Assembly: GCF_027533645.1 (NCBI RefSeq)
Contig: NZ_JAQAGY010000010.1
Location: 124,001 to 188,000 of the forward strand
Length of the DNA: 64,000 nucleotides
Source: Paenibacillus caseinilyticus
GTDB lineage: Bacteria; Bacillota; Bacilli; Paenibacillales; NBRC-103111
Direction of reading: 5' to 3'
Numbering within the stretch: the stretch's first letter is position 1; every line of letters begins with the position of its first letter. Made by a program: the position numbers and the translations under genes. The notes below the pieces were generated by a model that saw nothing but the letters and a program-made list of their open reading frames with translations, made no database searches and had not been told where the DNA came from. Shown in pieces: positions 32,554 through 41,212 of the stretch.

Positions 32554-32753
32554 TATTATAACGTTGCCGAATGCGGAAAGCAACCCGAATGAGGAGAGAC
32601 GAGCTAAGATTGACAAAAGGGGACAATTCCGATCAAAACCTATCAAGTTTCCCCAGACTCAAGGAAGCACGGCAGAGACGAATAATATGGCGGGGACAAG
32701 CATACATTCGTAGGACCCGTTCATGTCCACTTCTGACAGCAGAGGAGGAAGCT

Positions 32754-32978
32754 ATGAAAGAGTCCAAGCAGGCGCCACTACCGGAGGACTTGTCCGTTCA
32801 AGAACAGACGGTGCTGTCTGTATTCACCCGGCATCCGTATTTGTCGGAAGAGCAGGATCTGACCCTGGTCTCCAGGGTGACCGGCTTATCCGTCATCCAG
32901 ATTGAGCTCGCGGTCCGGTCCCTGAAACACAAAAGGAAATGGCCCGCGCACTGCACTACGCGGGAACCGCACACTTAA
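32754..32978 (+). CDS. Small helical protein, possible winged-helix
   Basis: A 74-residue protein beginning at ATG 32754, which follows an ideal AGAGGAGG. The core (VQEQTVLSVFTRHPYLSEEQ, LVSRVTGLSVIQIELAVRSL) resembles a compact helix-turn-helix, but the match is too weak to name a family. It lies alone between the MerR promoter region and a good terminator. Confidence 0.6.
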   Translation: MKESKQAPLPEDLSVQEQTVLSVFTRHPYLSEEQDLTLVSRVTGLSVIQIELAVRSLKHKRKWPAHCTTREPHT

Positions 32979-33005
32979 GGAGCTGCCGGCGGCAGCTCTT
33001 TTTGG
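32979..33005 (+). terminator. Rho-independent terminator
   Basis: GAGCTGCC-GGC-GGCAGCTC followed by TTTTTGG. Confidence 0.9.
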
Positions 33006-33211
33006 GCTGGAGAAGCGGGGACTCCCTTTTCTGTCCAACCGGCAAAGGTCTATGGGGTCGGGTCCTTTCTTTCCAGCTTTGTATGTGCGGTTTTGATATG
33101 AAAAGGGAGGGAATTCGCAGGGTAGGAGGGGGGAAGAGGAGGAGCTACAATAGCAGATATACTGAGATTCGTAAGCGATTACAGATAGATTGTTGCGAGG
33201 AGAGATGGAGC

Positions 33212-36064
33212 ATGACGACACATACCAAGCTGCCCTTCCTGGACACGGGGCTGCCGCTTGAAGAGCGGGTCCGGGATCTCGTATCCCGGTTGACGCTCGA
33301 GGAGAAGATCGGTCAGATGTGCCAGTACCAGGAGGAGATCCCCCGGCTCGGCATACGGAAGTATAAGCATGGAACCGAAGGCGCCCACGGCATTGCCTGG
33401 CTCGGCGAGGCGACGGTATTCCCGCAGAACATCGGGCTGGCCTGCACTTGGCATCCGGAGCTCCTGCGGGAGATCGGCTCGGCCATCGGGGACGAAGCGA
33501 GAGTGTATTACCAGCGCGATCCGGAGATCAACGGCCTGACGATCTGGGCTCCCACAGTGGATATGGAACGGGACCCAAGGTGGGGGCGCACGGAGGAGGC
33601 GTACGGCGAAGACCCGTATTTGACAGGACGCCTCTCCACGGCGCTCGTGAAAGGACTGCAGGGAGACCACCCCTTCTATCTCAAGACGGCAGCGACCCTG
33701 AAGCATTTTCTTGGCAACAATAATGAGATCGGGCGCGGCGAATGCTCGGCTTCCATCGACCCGCGCAATCTAAGGGAGTATTACCTCAAGGCGTTCGAAC
33801 CGGCCTTCCGCGAAGGCGGAGCGCAGTCGATGATGACCGCATATAACGCGGTGAACGGTACGCCGTGCAACCTGAACGGGGATGTGAACGCCATCGTTAA
33901 AGGCGAGTGGGGCATGGACGGATTCGTGGTGAGCGATGCGGGAGACGTGCTCGGCACGGTGAACGACCACCGGTACTTCGCTTCCTACGCGGAAGCGGTG
34001 GCGGCCTCGGTCCGCAGCGGCATCGACAGTATTACCGATGACGCAGAGATTACGCTTCGCGCGGTGCGGGATGCGCTGGAAGCGGGACTTCTGGCAGAGG
34101 CAGACCTCGACCGGGCGCTGTGCAATACGTTCCGAGTCCGCATCCGGCTCGGCGAATTCGACAGCGGAGAGGACAACCCGTATGCGAATGTGCCGGAGGA
34201 GAAGCTCTGCGCCCCGGAGCACGCCAAGCTCGCGCTGCAAGCTGCACGGGAAGGCATCGTGCTGCTGAAGAACGACGGCCTGCTGCCGCTGGGTACACCG
34301 GCGGGCGCCGCAGTGATCGGCCCGCTGGCAGACGTGGTTCACACCGATTGGTACAGCGGGACGCCGCCGTATCGCGTTACCCCGCTTGCGGGTGTGCGGG
34401 AGCGGCTGTGCAGTGAGGGGGTCGTACACCGCACCGGCGGGGACCGCATCCGCATCCGTTCGCTGCGGACGGGCAAGTATGTCCGGCTCAGCGGCGCGGT
34501 GGGTCAGACTCTTACGGCGGATGCCAGTGCGGCCGAAGACGCTGAGATCTTCGAGCTCACGGATTGGGGCTGGGGAAGCACCACCTTGAAGAGCGAGAGC
34601 CGGGGGCTGTTCGTAACGGAAAGCGAGGAGGGGACGCTCCGGGCTTCGGCGGAGGAGGCCAGGGGCTGGTTCGTGAAGGAAGCTTTCTCCTTCGCAGAAG
34701 GGCCGGAGGGTTCCTGGGTCTGGAGGTCCTGGGACGGCAGGGAAATTACAGCCGCCGGTGAAGGGTTCCTGACGGCAGGTGCGGGAGGCGATACCGGCCA
34801 TGCAGCAGCGGAGCGGTTCGTGACCGAGCTGGTCGAGGACGGCATCCGGGCGGCGGCGGAGGCGGCCCGCCAAGCGGACACGGCCATCGTAGTCCTCGGC
34901 AACTCGCCGTTTATTAACGGCAAGGAATGCGTCGACCGGCCGGATCTCACGCTGGCTCCAGCACAGGAAGCACTGCTGAGGGCGGTGATGGAGGCCAATC
35001 CGCGCACCGTTGCGGTCCTCATCGGCAGCTATCCGTTCGCCGTGAACTGGGCCGACGACCATGTGCCTGCGATCCTGTATTCGTCACACGCGGGACAGGA
35101 GCTGGGCCAAGCGGTGGCGGATGTGCTCTTCGGGGATTATAACCCCGGCGGCCGGCTGAACATGACCTGGTACCGTTCTACGGACGCGCTGCCGGATCTG
35201 CTCGATTACGACATTATCAAAGGCAAGCGGACCTACCAATACTACGACGGGGACGTGCTCTATCCGTTCGGACACGGGCTGTCGTATACCGAGTTTTGTT
35301 ACAGGGATCTGCAGGCAGACGTTACGGGGCATACAGCAGCCGTGCAGGGAGGCGGGGATGCTGCGAACGGCAGTGTGACCCTAAGCGTTACCGTAGAGAA
35401 CAAGGGCGGCCTTGCCGGGGACGAAGTTGTGCAGCTCTATGTCCAAGCAGGCGAATCGCGAGTGAAGAGGCCGCTGAAAACGCTGGCAGGCTTTTGTCGC
35501 GTGCACCTGGAGCCGGGGGAGACACAGACCGTCACCTTCGCGGTGCCATTCGAGCAGCTGGCATTCTGGGATGTGACCCGGGAGCAGTGGTGTGTGGAGA
35601 AGGGCACGTATACGTTCATGGCCGGAGGCTCTTCCGCCGTACTTCCTCTCCTGGTGAACCTGGCGGTGGAGGGAGAAACGGTGCCGCCACGGAGGCTCGA
35701 CAGCGCTGTCTTTGCGGCGAACTATGATGATTACGAGGGTGTGACGATCGAGGAATGCCGCGAGGGATCCTTGAGCGTGCGCAGCTCCGGCAGCGAGAGC
35801 CGGATCGCCTTCTATGGCGCCGACCTTGGCGCGGGAGCAGCCGCCTTCGAAGCACGTGTCACCGCGCCGCAGCCGGGAGGAACGCTCGAGATCCGGCTGG
35901 ACGCGCCGGACGGCCCGGCGGCAGGCAGATTGGATGTGCCGCCTACCGGCGGATGGCAGGCATGGACGACGGTGAGCGCCGGGCTGGCAGGGGCGGAAGG
36001 GGTGCGGGATGTGTATCTCCTCATGCGCGGAGCTGTGCAGATCAGCTGGCTGCGGCTGAAGTAA
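33212..36064 (+). CDS. Glycoside hydrolase family 3 with beta-trefoil-like insert and CBM6-like tail
   Basis: A 950-residue cytoplasmic exo-glycosidase (beta-glucosidase/beta-xylosidase type; no signal peptide). ATG 33212 follows GCGAGGAGAG. The GH3 barrel (1-about 310) has the nucleophile in FVVSDAGD (Asp242) and substrate-site KHFLGNNNE. The second domain is interrupted at about residues 405-540 by an insert (RIRSLRTGKYVRLSG, VTESEEGTLRASAEEA) that looks like a fascin-type trefoil rather than PA14. The GH3 C-domain resumes (QADTAIVVLGNSPFINGKE), an Fn3-like domain follows, and residues 825-950 resemble CBM6. Cytoplasmic location suggests it acts on imported oligosaccharides. Confidence 0.9.
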   Translation: MTTHTKLPFLDTGLPLEERVRDLVSRLTLEEKIGQMCQYQEEIPRLGIRKYKHGTEGAHGIAWLGEATVFPQNIGLACTWHPELLREIGSAIGDEARVYYQRDPEINGLTIWAPTVDMERDPRWGRTEEAYGEDPYLTGRLSTALVKGLQGDHPFYLKTAATLKHFLGNNNEIGRGECSASIDPRNLREYYLKAFEPAFREGGAQSMMTAYNAVNGTPCNLNGDVNAIVKGEWGMDGFVVSDAGDVLGTVNDHRYFASYAEAVAASVRSGIDSITDDAEITLRAVRDALEAGLLAEADLDRALCNTFRVRIRLGEFDSGEDNPYANVPEEKLCAPEHAKLALQAAREGIVLLKNDGLLPLGTPAGAAVIGPLADVVHTDWYSGTPPYRVTPLAGVRERLCSEGVVHRTGGDRIRIRSLRTGKYVRLSGAVGQTLTADASAAEDAEIFELTDWGWGSTTLKSESRGLFVTESEEGTLRASAEEARGWFVKEAFSFAEGPEGSWVWRSWDGREITAAGEGFLTAGAGGDTGHAAAERFVTELVEDGIRAAAEAARQADTAIVVLGNSPFINGKECVDRPDLTLAPAQEALLRAVMEANPRTVAVLIGSYPFAVNWADDHVPAILYSSHAGQELGQAVADVLFGDYNPGGRLNMTWYRSTDALPDLLDYDIIKGKRTYQYYDGDVLYPFGHGLSYTEFCYRDLQADVTGHTAAVQGGGDAANGSVTLSVTVENKGGLAGDEVVQLYVQAGESRVKRPLKTLAGFCRVHLEPGETQTVTFAVPFEQLAFWDVTREQWCVEKGTYTFMAGGSSAVLPLLVNLAVEGETVPPRRLDSAVFAANYDDYEGVTIEECREGSLSVRSSGSESRIAFYGADLGAGAAAFEARVTAPQPGGTLEIRLDAPDGPAAGRLDVPPTGGWQAWTTVSAGLAGAEGVRDVYLLMRGAVQISWLRLK

Positions 36065-36202
36065 TCGGTCAGAGTACCGGGGCAGGAATGGCCGGGATGG
36101 CATATGGGGGGCTTGTTTTCCACCAGCGGTTGGAACCCCATACCCATACCCATTCCCTCACCGTGCACCAGCGTATGGACTGGCACGCAGAGATCTTAAA
36201 GG

Positions 36203-36223
36203 ACGCCGACAGGCGTTTCTCTT
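36203..36223 (+). terminator. Weak terminator after the GH3 gene
   Basis: ACGCC-GACA-GGCGT followed by TTCTCTT. A second hairpin (ATAGACGGCGCATC / GATGC-A-GCCGTCTAT, 36304-36336) lies downstream. The remaining bases to 36488 hold nothing recognisable. Confidence 0.5.
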
Positions 36224-36488
36224 ACGGCAGCGGTTCGGGTCCAGCCTGATCTAGCGTCCGCAGTAGTTCATAGACTCTAGAATAAGCGGGTCCGGACATG
36301 AGAATAGACGGCGCATCTGGCGATGCAGCCGTCTATCTCTTGAAGGAGCACGATGGGCGCTGATATGGACCGCCGGCGGTGACGGTTCCATACTTATATC
36401 TTATGTGAATCTAGCAAACCGGAGTGTGCGGACAGCCCCGTACAAGGACACAATTTGCGTACGGCCCAACCCCTGACGGTCTCCCCCT

Positions 36489-36496
36489 CATACAAT
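36489..36496 (+). promoter_or_regulatory. Mother-cell sporulation -10 element
   Basis: CATACAAT matches the sigma-E/sigma-K -10 pattern, about 32 bases before the YjcZ-like start; the -35 region lacks a clear ATA, so sigma-K is likelier. Confidence 0.5.
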
Positions 36497-36527
36497 GCAG
36501 AATCTAAACCGGAAGGAGGCGGCAGCG

Positions 36528-36638
36528 ATGGGTTATGTCGGCGGAGTAGGCGCAGGTTGTGGCGGCGGCTGGACTAGTACGGGAACGATCCTGGTCCTGT
36601 TCATTTTGCTCGTTATCGTTTCCAGTGCATTCATCTAA
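36528..36638 (+). CDS. YjcZ-family sporulation peptide
   Basis: A 36-residue peptide starting MGYVGGVGAGCGGGW and ending in one hydrophobic helix (ILVLFILLVIVSSAFI), the classic layout of YjcZ-like spore proteins. ATG 36528 follows GGAAGGAGG. It is too short for ordinary gene calling but has a strong ribosome binding site, a sporulation-type -10 and a strong terminator. Likely made in the mother cell and placed in the spore coat or membrane; its precise role is unknown. Confidence 0.88.
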   Translation: MGYVGGVGAGCGGGWTSTGTILVLFILLVIVSSAFI

Positions 36639-36673
36639 TCGCAGTACCTTGGATTCTTGAGTCATATGAAAAG

Positions 36674-36698
36674 CCCGCTGCCCCGGCAGCGGGTTTTT
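36674..36698 (+). terminator. Rho-independent terminator
   Basis: CCCGCTGCC-CC-GGCAGCGGG followed by five T residues. Confidence 0.92.
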
Positions 36699-36847
36699 CG
36701 TATGAGGAACACCATCTAATCTACAGGAGGCCCCGCCCTCCAACCGCTGGGTGGATGGGCAGGGGCAGTAGGCGGCACGAAGGGGCCATCCGCAGGAGAA
36801 GCAGGCTGAACTGCGCCCTGCTCTCCCGCGGATGCGTACAAGCCAGT

Positions 36848-37405
36848 CTACAGCCAGGTGCTCTTCTCGCGGTAGGACTTCCGTGGGGTAACGGAGGTGT
36901 CGCCCGCCGGATATCCGACGAAGACGGAACCGATAATCTTCTTATTCTCCGGCGAACCGAGGAAGGCGTGGAGCCGCTCGTCGCGCGCCAGACCAATCCC
37001 CCTCGTCCGCCAGACGAGGCCTAAGCCGAGCTCCTGCGCCGCCAGCCACATCGAGTGGATCGCGCAGGCTGCCGCATACTCGTTATCCTCGGAGGAGGCA
37101 TCGTCTCCGGGTACAATGTCGGCCGTCACGACGATAACGACCGGCGTATTCTCCAGCACAAGCAGCGATTCTTTGACGAGGTGGGGCTTGGCCGGGAACC
37201 GTTCTTCGAGGAACGTCCGGGCCAGGGCACCATAGCGTTCCTTAGCTTCCCCGCGTACGACATAGAAGTGCCACGGCTCTCTCAGCCGGTCGTTCGGCGC
37301 CCAAGTAGCCGCTTCCAGCAGCGCTTGAATTTTGGCTTCTTCCACTTCACGGGGGAGGTACGCCCTTACGGCTCTGCGGCCTTTTAACATTTCGACTGCG
37401 TTCAT
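36848..37405 (-). CDS. Nitroreductase family protein
   Basis: FMN-dependent oxidoreductase of 185 aa. The N-terminal flavin motif RRAVRAYLP, the middle ATWAPNDRLREPWHFYVV and the C-terminal GSVFVGYPAG are standard for the family, which reduces nitro-compounds, quinones or enones with NAD(P)H. ATG 37405 follows AAAGGATG. It is divergent from the exported propeller protein at 37652; the gap has no marked regulatory palindrome. Confidence 0.9.
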   Translation of the reverse strand: MNAVEMLKGRRAVRAYLPREVEEAKIQALLEAATWAPNDRLREPWHFYVVRGEAKERYGALARTFLEERFPAKPHLVKESLLVLENTPVVIVVTADIVPGDDASSEDNEYAAACAIHSMWLAAQELGLGLVWRTRGIGLARDERLHAFLGSPENKKIIGSVFVGYPAGDTSVTPRKSYREKSTWL

Positions 37406-37651
37406 AGAAATTCATCATCCTTTGGGGTGGTATTGGCGGGAGCCCCCTTCTCCGGTACGAGAAGCGGGCAGTCTGCGAATCTATCAATACATCAGTCTAC
37501 CATACCTGGCCGGCTGGGAGAAGGGGAGGCGGAGGGCGAAGTCTTTGCGGGGCGGACCTGGCGCAGCGGCAGGAATCCCTTGGGGGTGTGTCGAAGTTTT
37601 GGAAGAAGACCCGGAACTTGTCTATTCCTAACTCAGAAAGGGTGGATAATC

Positions 37652-39037
37652 ATGAGAAAATCGATGGTGATTTCCCTGACGGCTGCTCTGGCTTGCCTCG
37701 GGCCGGCAGCTTCCTTCGCTTCTGCGGCTGCATCAGCCTCAGCGCCCCTTCCGTCCAATTTGACCGTACACTGGGACGGGGAGCCGGCGGCGCTCGGCAA
37801 TAACGCATTTCTGGTAGACAACCAGCTCTATGCCCCGTACCTGCCGGCTGCGTCTGCCATGGGAGCCGAGGCGAAGTGGGACGCGGACGCCAAGAGCCTC
37901 AGGCTGCACAAAGGAAACGTCACCGTCGAGCTCAGCGCCGAGCCGGCCGAGAGCAAGGAAGACGCCGGGCAGCCGGCCGGCGCGCCGTTGCTCGTCATCG
38001 GCGAGAATGCGTATGTTCCCGTCCGCTTCGTCTATGAGCGCTTCGGGTACAAGGTGGGGTATGACCCGCAGAAGCGTGCGGTGGCTGTCACCTCCGGGGG
38101 AACTCCAGCCGCGGAAGCCCACCAGGCGGCGATCATCGCCGATCTGGATCCGGAGCAGGCTGCCGGCATGCGGATCGAAGGCGTGACAGGGGACAAGCAG
38201 GGACACCTTTATACGGTGGATATGGACTCGAAGCGGCTTTACCGGATCGTGCCCGAGACGGGCAAGGCCGAGGTGCTGACGATCCTGCCGCGCTCCGCAA
38301 CCGGGATGGCCTTCGGGCCGGACGGCGCTTTGTATCTGGCGAGCGGCGGAGGGCAGGGTGTGGAAGGCACGGTCCTGCGGATTCCCGGAGAAGCACTGCA
38401 TGGCGGCGCCTTCGACGCTTCGAAGGTCGAGACCTTCGTCAGCGGCACGAACGGGGCCAACGGGCTCGTCTTCGGCACCGGCGGCCGGCTGTATGTGAGC
38501 GGCGGAGCGACAGGCAATGTGTATATCGTCACGCCGGACGGCAAGCTGACGGTATGGGCCAGCGGGCTTGCCGCCGAACGGGAAGAGCAGAAGATCGTGG
38601 TGAACGGCCTGGCCTTCGATGCGGAGGGCAGGCTGACTATCGCCAATACGAGCTCGGGCGAGATCTGGAAGGCGCCCGTGAACGCGGCGGACGGTTCCAT
38701 CGGTACGGCGGAGCGCTTCGCGAAGAGCCCGCTGCTCTATGGTGCGGACGGGATCGCATTCGGACCGGACGGCGTGCTGTATGTATGCGCGAACGAGCGG
38801 AACAGCATAGTGAAGGTGACGCCGCAGGGGGAAGCGGCAGAGCTTGCGGCCAACGGCAGCGACGGGCCGCTCGAGTTCCCGGCCAGCGTGCATATCATGG
38901 GCGGAGCGCTGTATATCAGCAACTTTGACCAGCCGCGCGGAGCGAACAAACCAAGCGAGCCGGGGATCGGGGCGTCGATCGCCAAGATCGGCCTGCAGGG
39001 GAGCGAACAATCCGGCGGCAGCGGGACCCATCACTAG
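37652..39037 (+). CDS. Secreted protein with copper-amine-oxidase-N domain and beta-propeller
   Basis: Exported protein of 461 aa. ATG 37652 follows AGAAAGGGTGG. A signal peptide (KSMVISLTAALACLGPAASFA) is followed by a copper amine oxidase N-terminal-like stalk domain (about 33-145: NAFLVDNQLYAPYLPAA, ENAYVPVRFVYERFGYKVG), common as a wall-associated module in paenibacilli. Residues 165-450 form an SMP-30/NHL-type six-bladed propeller (ATGMAFGPDGALYLASGGG, GANGLVFGTGGRLYVSGGA, GADGIAFGPDGVLYVCANE). It could be a lactonase-like enzyme or a binding scaffold; metal ligands were not traced. Confidence 0.82.
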   Translation: MRKSMVISLTAALACLGPAASFASAAASASAPLPSNLTVHWDGEPAALGNNAFLVDNQLYAPYLPAASAMGAEAKWDADAKSLRLHKGNVTVELSAEPAESKEDAGQPAGAPLLVIGENAYVPVRFVYERFGYKVGYDPQKRAVAVTSGGTPAAEAHQAAIIADLDPEQAAGMRIEGVTGDKQGHLYTVDMDSKRLYRIVPETGKAEVLTILPRSATGMAFGPDGALYLASGGGQGVEGTVLRIPGEALHGGAFDASKVETFVSGTNGANGLVFGTGGRLYVSGGATGNVYIVTPDGKLTVWASGLAAEREEQKIVVNGLAFDAEGRLTIANTSSGEIWKAPVNAADGSIGTAERFAKSPLLYGADGIAFGPDGVLYVCANERNSIVKVTPQGEAAELAANGSDGPLEFPASVHIMGGALYISNFDQPRGANKPSEPGIGASIAKIGLQGSEQSGGSGTHH

Positions 39038-39050
39038 GCAGCGTACGCCC

Positions 39051-39084
39051 ATCCGGGTACCCATACGGGGACCCGGATTTTTTT
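39051..39084 (+). terminator. Rho-independent terminator
   Basis: ATCCGGGT and ACCCGGAT flank a 12-nt loop and lead into seven T residues. Confidence 0.88.
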
Positions 39085-39207
39085 GGTTCTCCGAATCCGG
39101 GCAGCCCGGCAGGCAAAGGGTAGCTAGTAACGTCAAGGTAAGTTCTTGCGCCGAGCCTTCGATTTCGTTAGGCTGTAGACAGTACCGCTATGAGGAGGAA
39201 TTCGGAA

Positions 39208-40191
39208 ATGAATTACAGACAGCTGGGAAATACGGAGCTTCGCGTAAGCGAGGTGAGCTTCGGCACTTGGGCCATCGGAGGCAGCTGGGGGCGCTCAAGT
39301 GATGAGGAAGCACTGAAGGGACTGCAGCGTGCCATCGAGGAAGGCGTGAATTTCTTCGATACGGCGGATGTGTACGGGGCCGGCCATGCGGAGGAGCTGC
39401 TGGCGAAGGCGACGCGGGGACAGGAAGATCGCATCCATGTCGCGACCAAATTCTGCCGTGCGGGAGATATCCATGACCCCGGAACCTACTCGGAGAAGGA
39501 GGTTCGCCGGTACTGTGAGGACTCGCTGAAGCGGCTGCAGCGCGAGAGGATCGACTTGTATCAGATTCACTGTCCACCCCTGGCCGTGCTGAAGGACGGA
39601 TCAGTCTTTGAAGTGCTGGACAAGCTGCAGCAGGAAGGCAAGATCCGGCACTACGGCGTGAGCGTAGAGACCGTGGAGGAGGGCCAATTCTGTCTTGGCG
39701 TGCCTGGAGTGAAAGCGCTTCAGGTCATCTTTAACCTCTTCCGCCAGAAGCCGGCCGTGGAATTGTTCCCGGCAGCGAAGGAAGCGGGCGTCGGCATCCT
39801 GGCCCGGCTTCCGCTCGCCAGCGGCCTGCTCACCGGCAAATTCACGGAGAGCACGACCTTCGAGGCGGATGACCACCGCAGCTTCAATGCCAACGGCGAG
39901 CAGTTCAACGTCGGCGAGACGTTCGCCGGACTGCCGTTCCCGCGCGGGGTCGAGCTGGCCGGAGAGCTGGCATGGATCGCGGAAGGACGCTTCACGATGG
40001 CACAGGCGGCGATGCGCTGGATTCTCGAGGATGCGAACGTGACCTGCGTGATTCCGGGCTTCAAGAATGTGAGGCAGGTCGAAGATAACCTGCGTGCGGC
40101 GGACGCGCGCGCCTTCTCCGCGGAGGAGCTGGAGCGGCTGCGCTCGTTCTACCGCGATTCGGTAGCGTCCCACATCCGCGGGCCCTATTGA
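39208..40191 (+). CDS. Aldo/keto reductase
   Basis: NADPH-dependent oxidoreductase, 327 aa. ATG 39208 follows GAGGAGG. The barrel shows the catalytic Asp in FFDTADVYGAGHAEELLAKA, the Lys in VATKFCR, Tyr in the DVYG loop and the His in YQIHCPP; the C-terminal cofactor segment is CVIPGFKNVRQVEDNLRA. The sequence resembles the YhdN/IolS branch. Substrate unknown. It stands alone. Confidence 0.93.
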   Translation: MNYRQLGNTELRVSEVSFGTWAIGGSWGRSSDEEALKGLQRAIEEGVNFFDTADVYGAGHAEELLAKATRGQEDRIHVATKFCRAGDIHDPGTYSEKEVRRYCEDSLKRLQRERIDLYQIHCPPLAVLKDGSVFEVLDKLQQEGKIRHYGVSVETVEEGQFCLGVPGVKALQVIFNLFRQKPAVELFPAAKEAGVGILARLPLASGLLTGKFTESTTFEADDHRSFNANGEQFNVGETFAGLPFPRGVELAGELAWIAEGRFTMAQAAMRWILEDANVTCVIPGFKNVRQVEDNLRAADARAFSAEELERLRSFYRDSVASHIRGPY

Positions 40192-40194
40192 CCG

Positions 40195-40306
40195 CCGTAT
40201 GGTGGAAAGCTCTGAACTACATGAGGTCTCCGATAAAGACGCGTGAATGTATAGAAAGCTCTGAGCCGCATGAGGTCACCGGCAGCGCCGTATGAACGAA
40301 TAGAAC
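40195..40306. repeat. 49-bp tandem duplication
   Basis: A unit with AAAGCTCTGA and CATGAGGTC recurs at 49-base spacing (GAAAGCT at 40204 and 40253) and a partial third unit begins near 40302. It lies in the gap after the aldo/keto reductase gene. Confidence 0.8.
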
Positions 40307-40349
40307 CTCCCTGTCTTCCGCCGTAGCGCGGCGCAGGGAGGTTCTTCCT
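40302..40349. terminator. Bidirectional terminator between converging genes
   Basis: AGAACCTCCCTG pairs perfectly with CAGGGAGGTTCT around a GC-rich 20-nt loop, followed by TCTTCC. Confidence 0.7.
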
Positions 40350-40398
40350 GTTGATCGGTTTCCTTGCATCTGTCTTGATGTATGCTTCGTTCGGACCG

Positions 40399-41052
40399 CT
40401 ATGTATCGGTATCCCAGACGGATTCACCGTTATACGCGCTCGGTGCCGCGCTGAACATCCAGCCGTACTCCCCTGGGGAGATGACCGGAGGGACGCTGAC
40501 CACAGACCGCGGACGAATAAAGTGAAGTCCCTGCCGGATGCAGTGGTAACAATAAATGCCGGGGCTGCCTTCCCTGAAGCCCATACGCTCGAGCGTCTTC
40601 CGCCCGGCTGCCGATACGGCGTGCGCGATGATCCGGCGGATGAACATGCCCCTACGCTTCAGGGCCATGAGATGCTTGGAGAGCTGCCCGAACAGGAAGG
40701 CTGCCCGCAGCCGCGGATAACGCGCCTTGTCGATCGCAATGCTGCAGAGATAGGCATCGTACTTGCCTATCCGCCGGTAAGGCAGGGTGTGCCGTTCCAC
40801 CCTTTTTTCGTCAAATGTGCCGCTGCGGATCTCCTGGTAAATCGCACGGGGGATCGGATAGAGAGAAACGTAGCCCATGAGCTCCTCGCCATCCAGAACC
40901 GCAATATCCGTGTACGGATTCACCGAAAGCCGCTGCTCCGTCGTGGCTGCATCAATCCGGTAATTCGGCGGGAACACCTTGGCGTCAAGCGCAAGCAGAC
41001 GGTCCATGTTCCCTTGGTGTACATATGCAATGCAGAAAGTCCCAACTCCCAA
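40399..41052 (-). CDS. GNAT-like acetyltransferase
   Basis: A 217-residue protein with GNAT features: an N-terminal beta-alpha start (IAYVHQGNMDRLLALDAKVF), central strand VLDGEELMGYVSLYP, acetyl-CoA-proximal strand YLCSIAIDKARYPRLRAAFL and the late strand-helix AAGRKTLERMGF. The usual Q/RxxGxG/A loop is not clear, so catalytic activity is uncertain. The start is TTG 41052; ATG 41007 has AAGGGAAC before it but would remove the first strand. It is convergent with the aldo/keto reductase gene. Confidence 0.75.
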   Translation of the reverse strand: MGVGTFCIAYVHQGNMDRLLALDAKVFPPNYRIDAATTEQRLSVNPYTDIAVLDGEELMGYVSLYPIPRAIYQEIRSGTFDEKRVERHTLPYRRIGKYDAYLCSIAIDKARYPRLRAAFLFGQLSKHLMALKRRGMFIRRIIAHAVSAAGRKTLERMGFREGSPGIYCYHCIRQGLHFIRPRSVVSVPPVISPGEYGWMFSAAPSAYNGESVWDTDT

Positions 41053-41163
41053 CGTGTTGTAATGGCGGGCTATCCCATCTATATTCTTGCTGGCTTGCCT
41101 GCATTCCTCCGGCTGGAGCCATCTTCACACAAACTTAACACCGCAGCCTGGAGCGCTTGCAGC

Positions 41164-41190
41164 AAAAAAAGCCCTGCTTCGCAGCGGGCT
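41164..41190 (-). terminator. Rho-independent terminator of the sda-kinase unit
   Basis: On the minus strand AGCCCGCTGC-GAA-GCAGGGC leads into seven T residues. Confidence 0.85.
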
Positions 41191-41212
41191 TCATTCAACA
41201 TGGTATAGCAGA

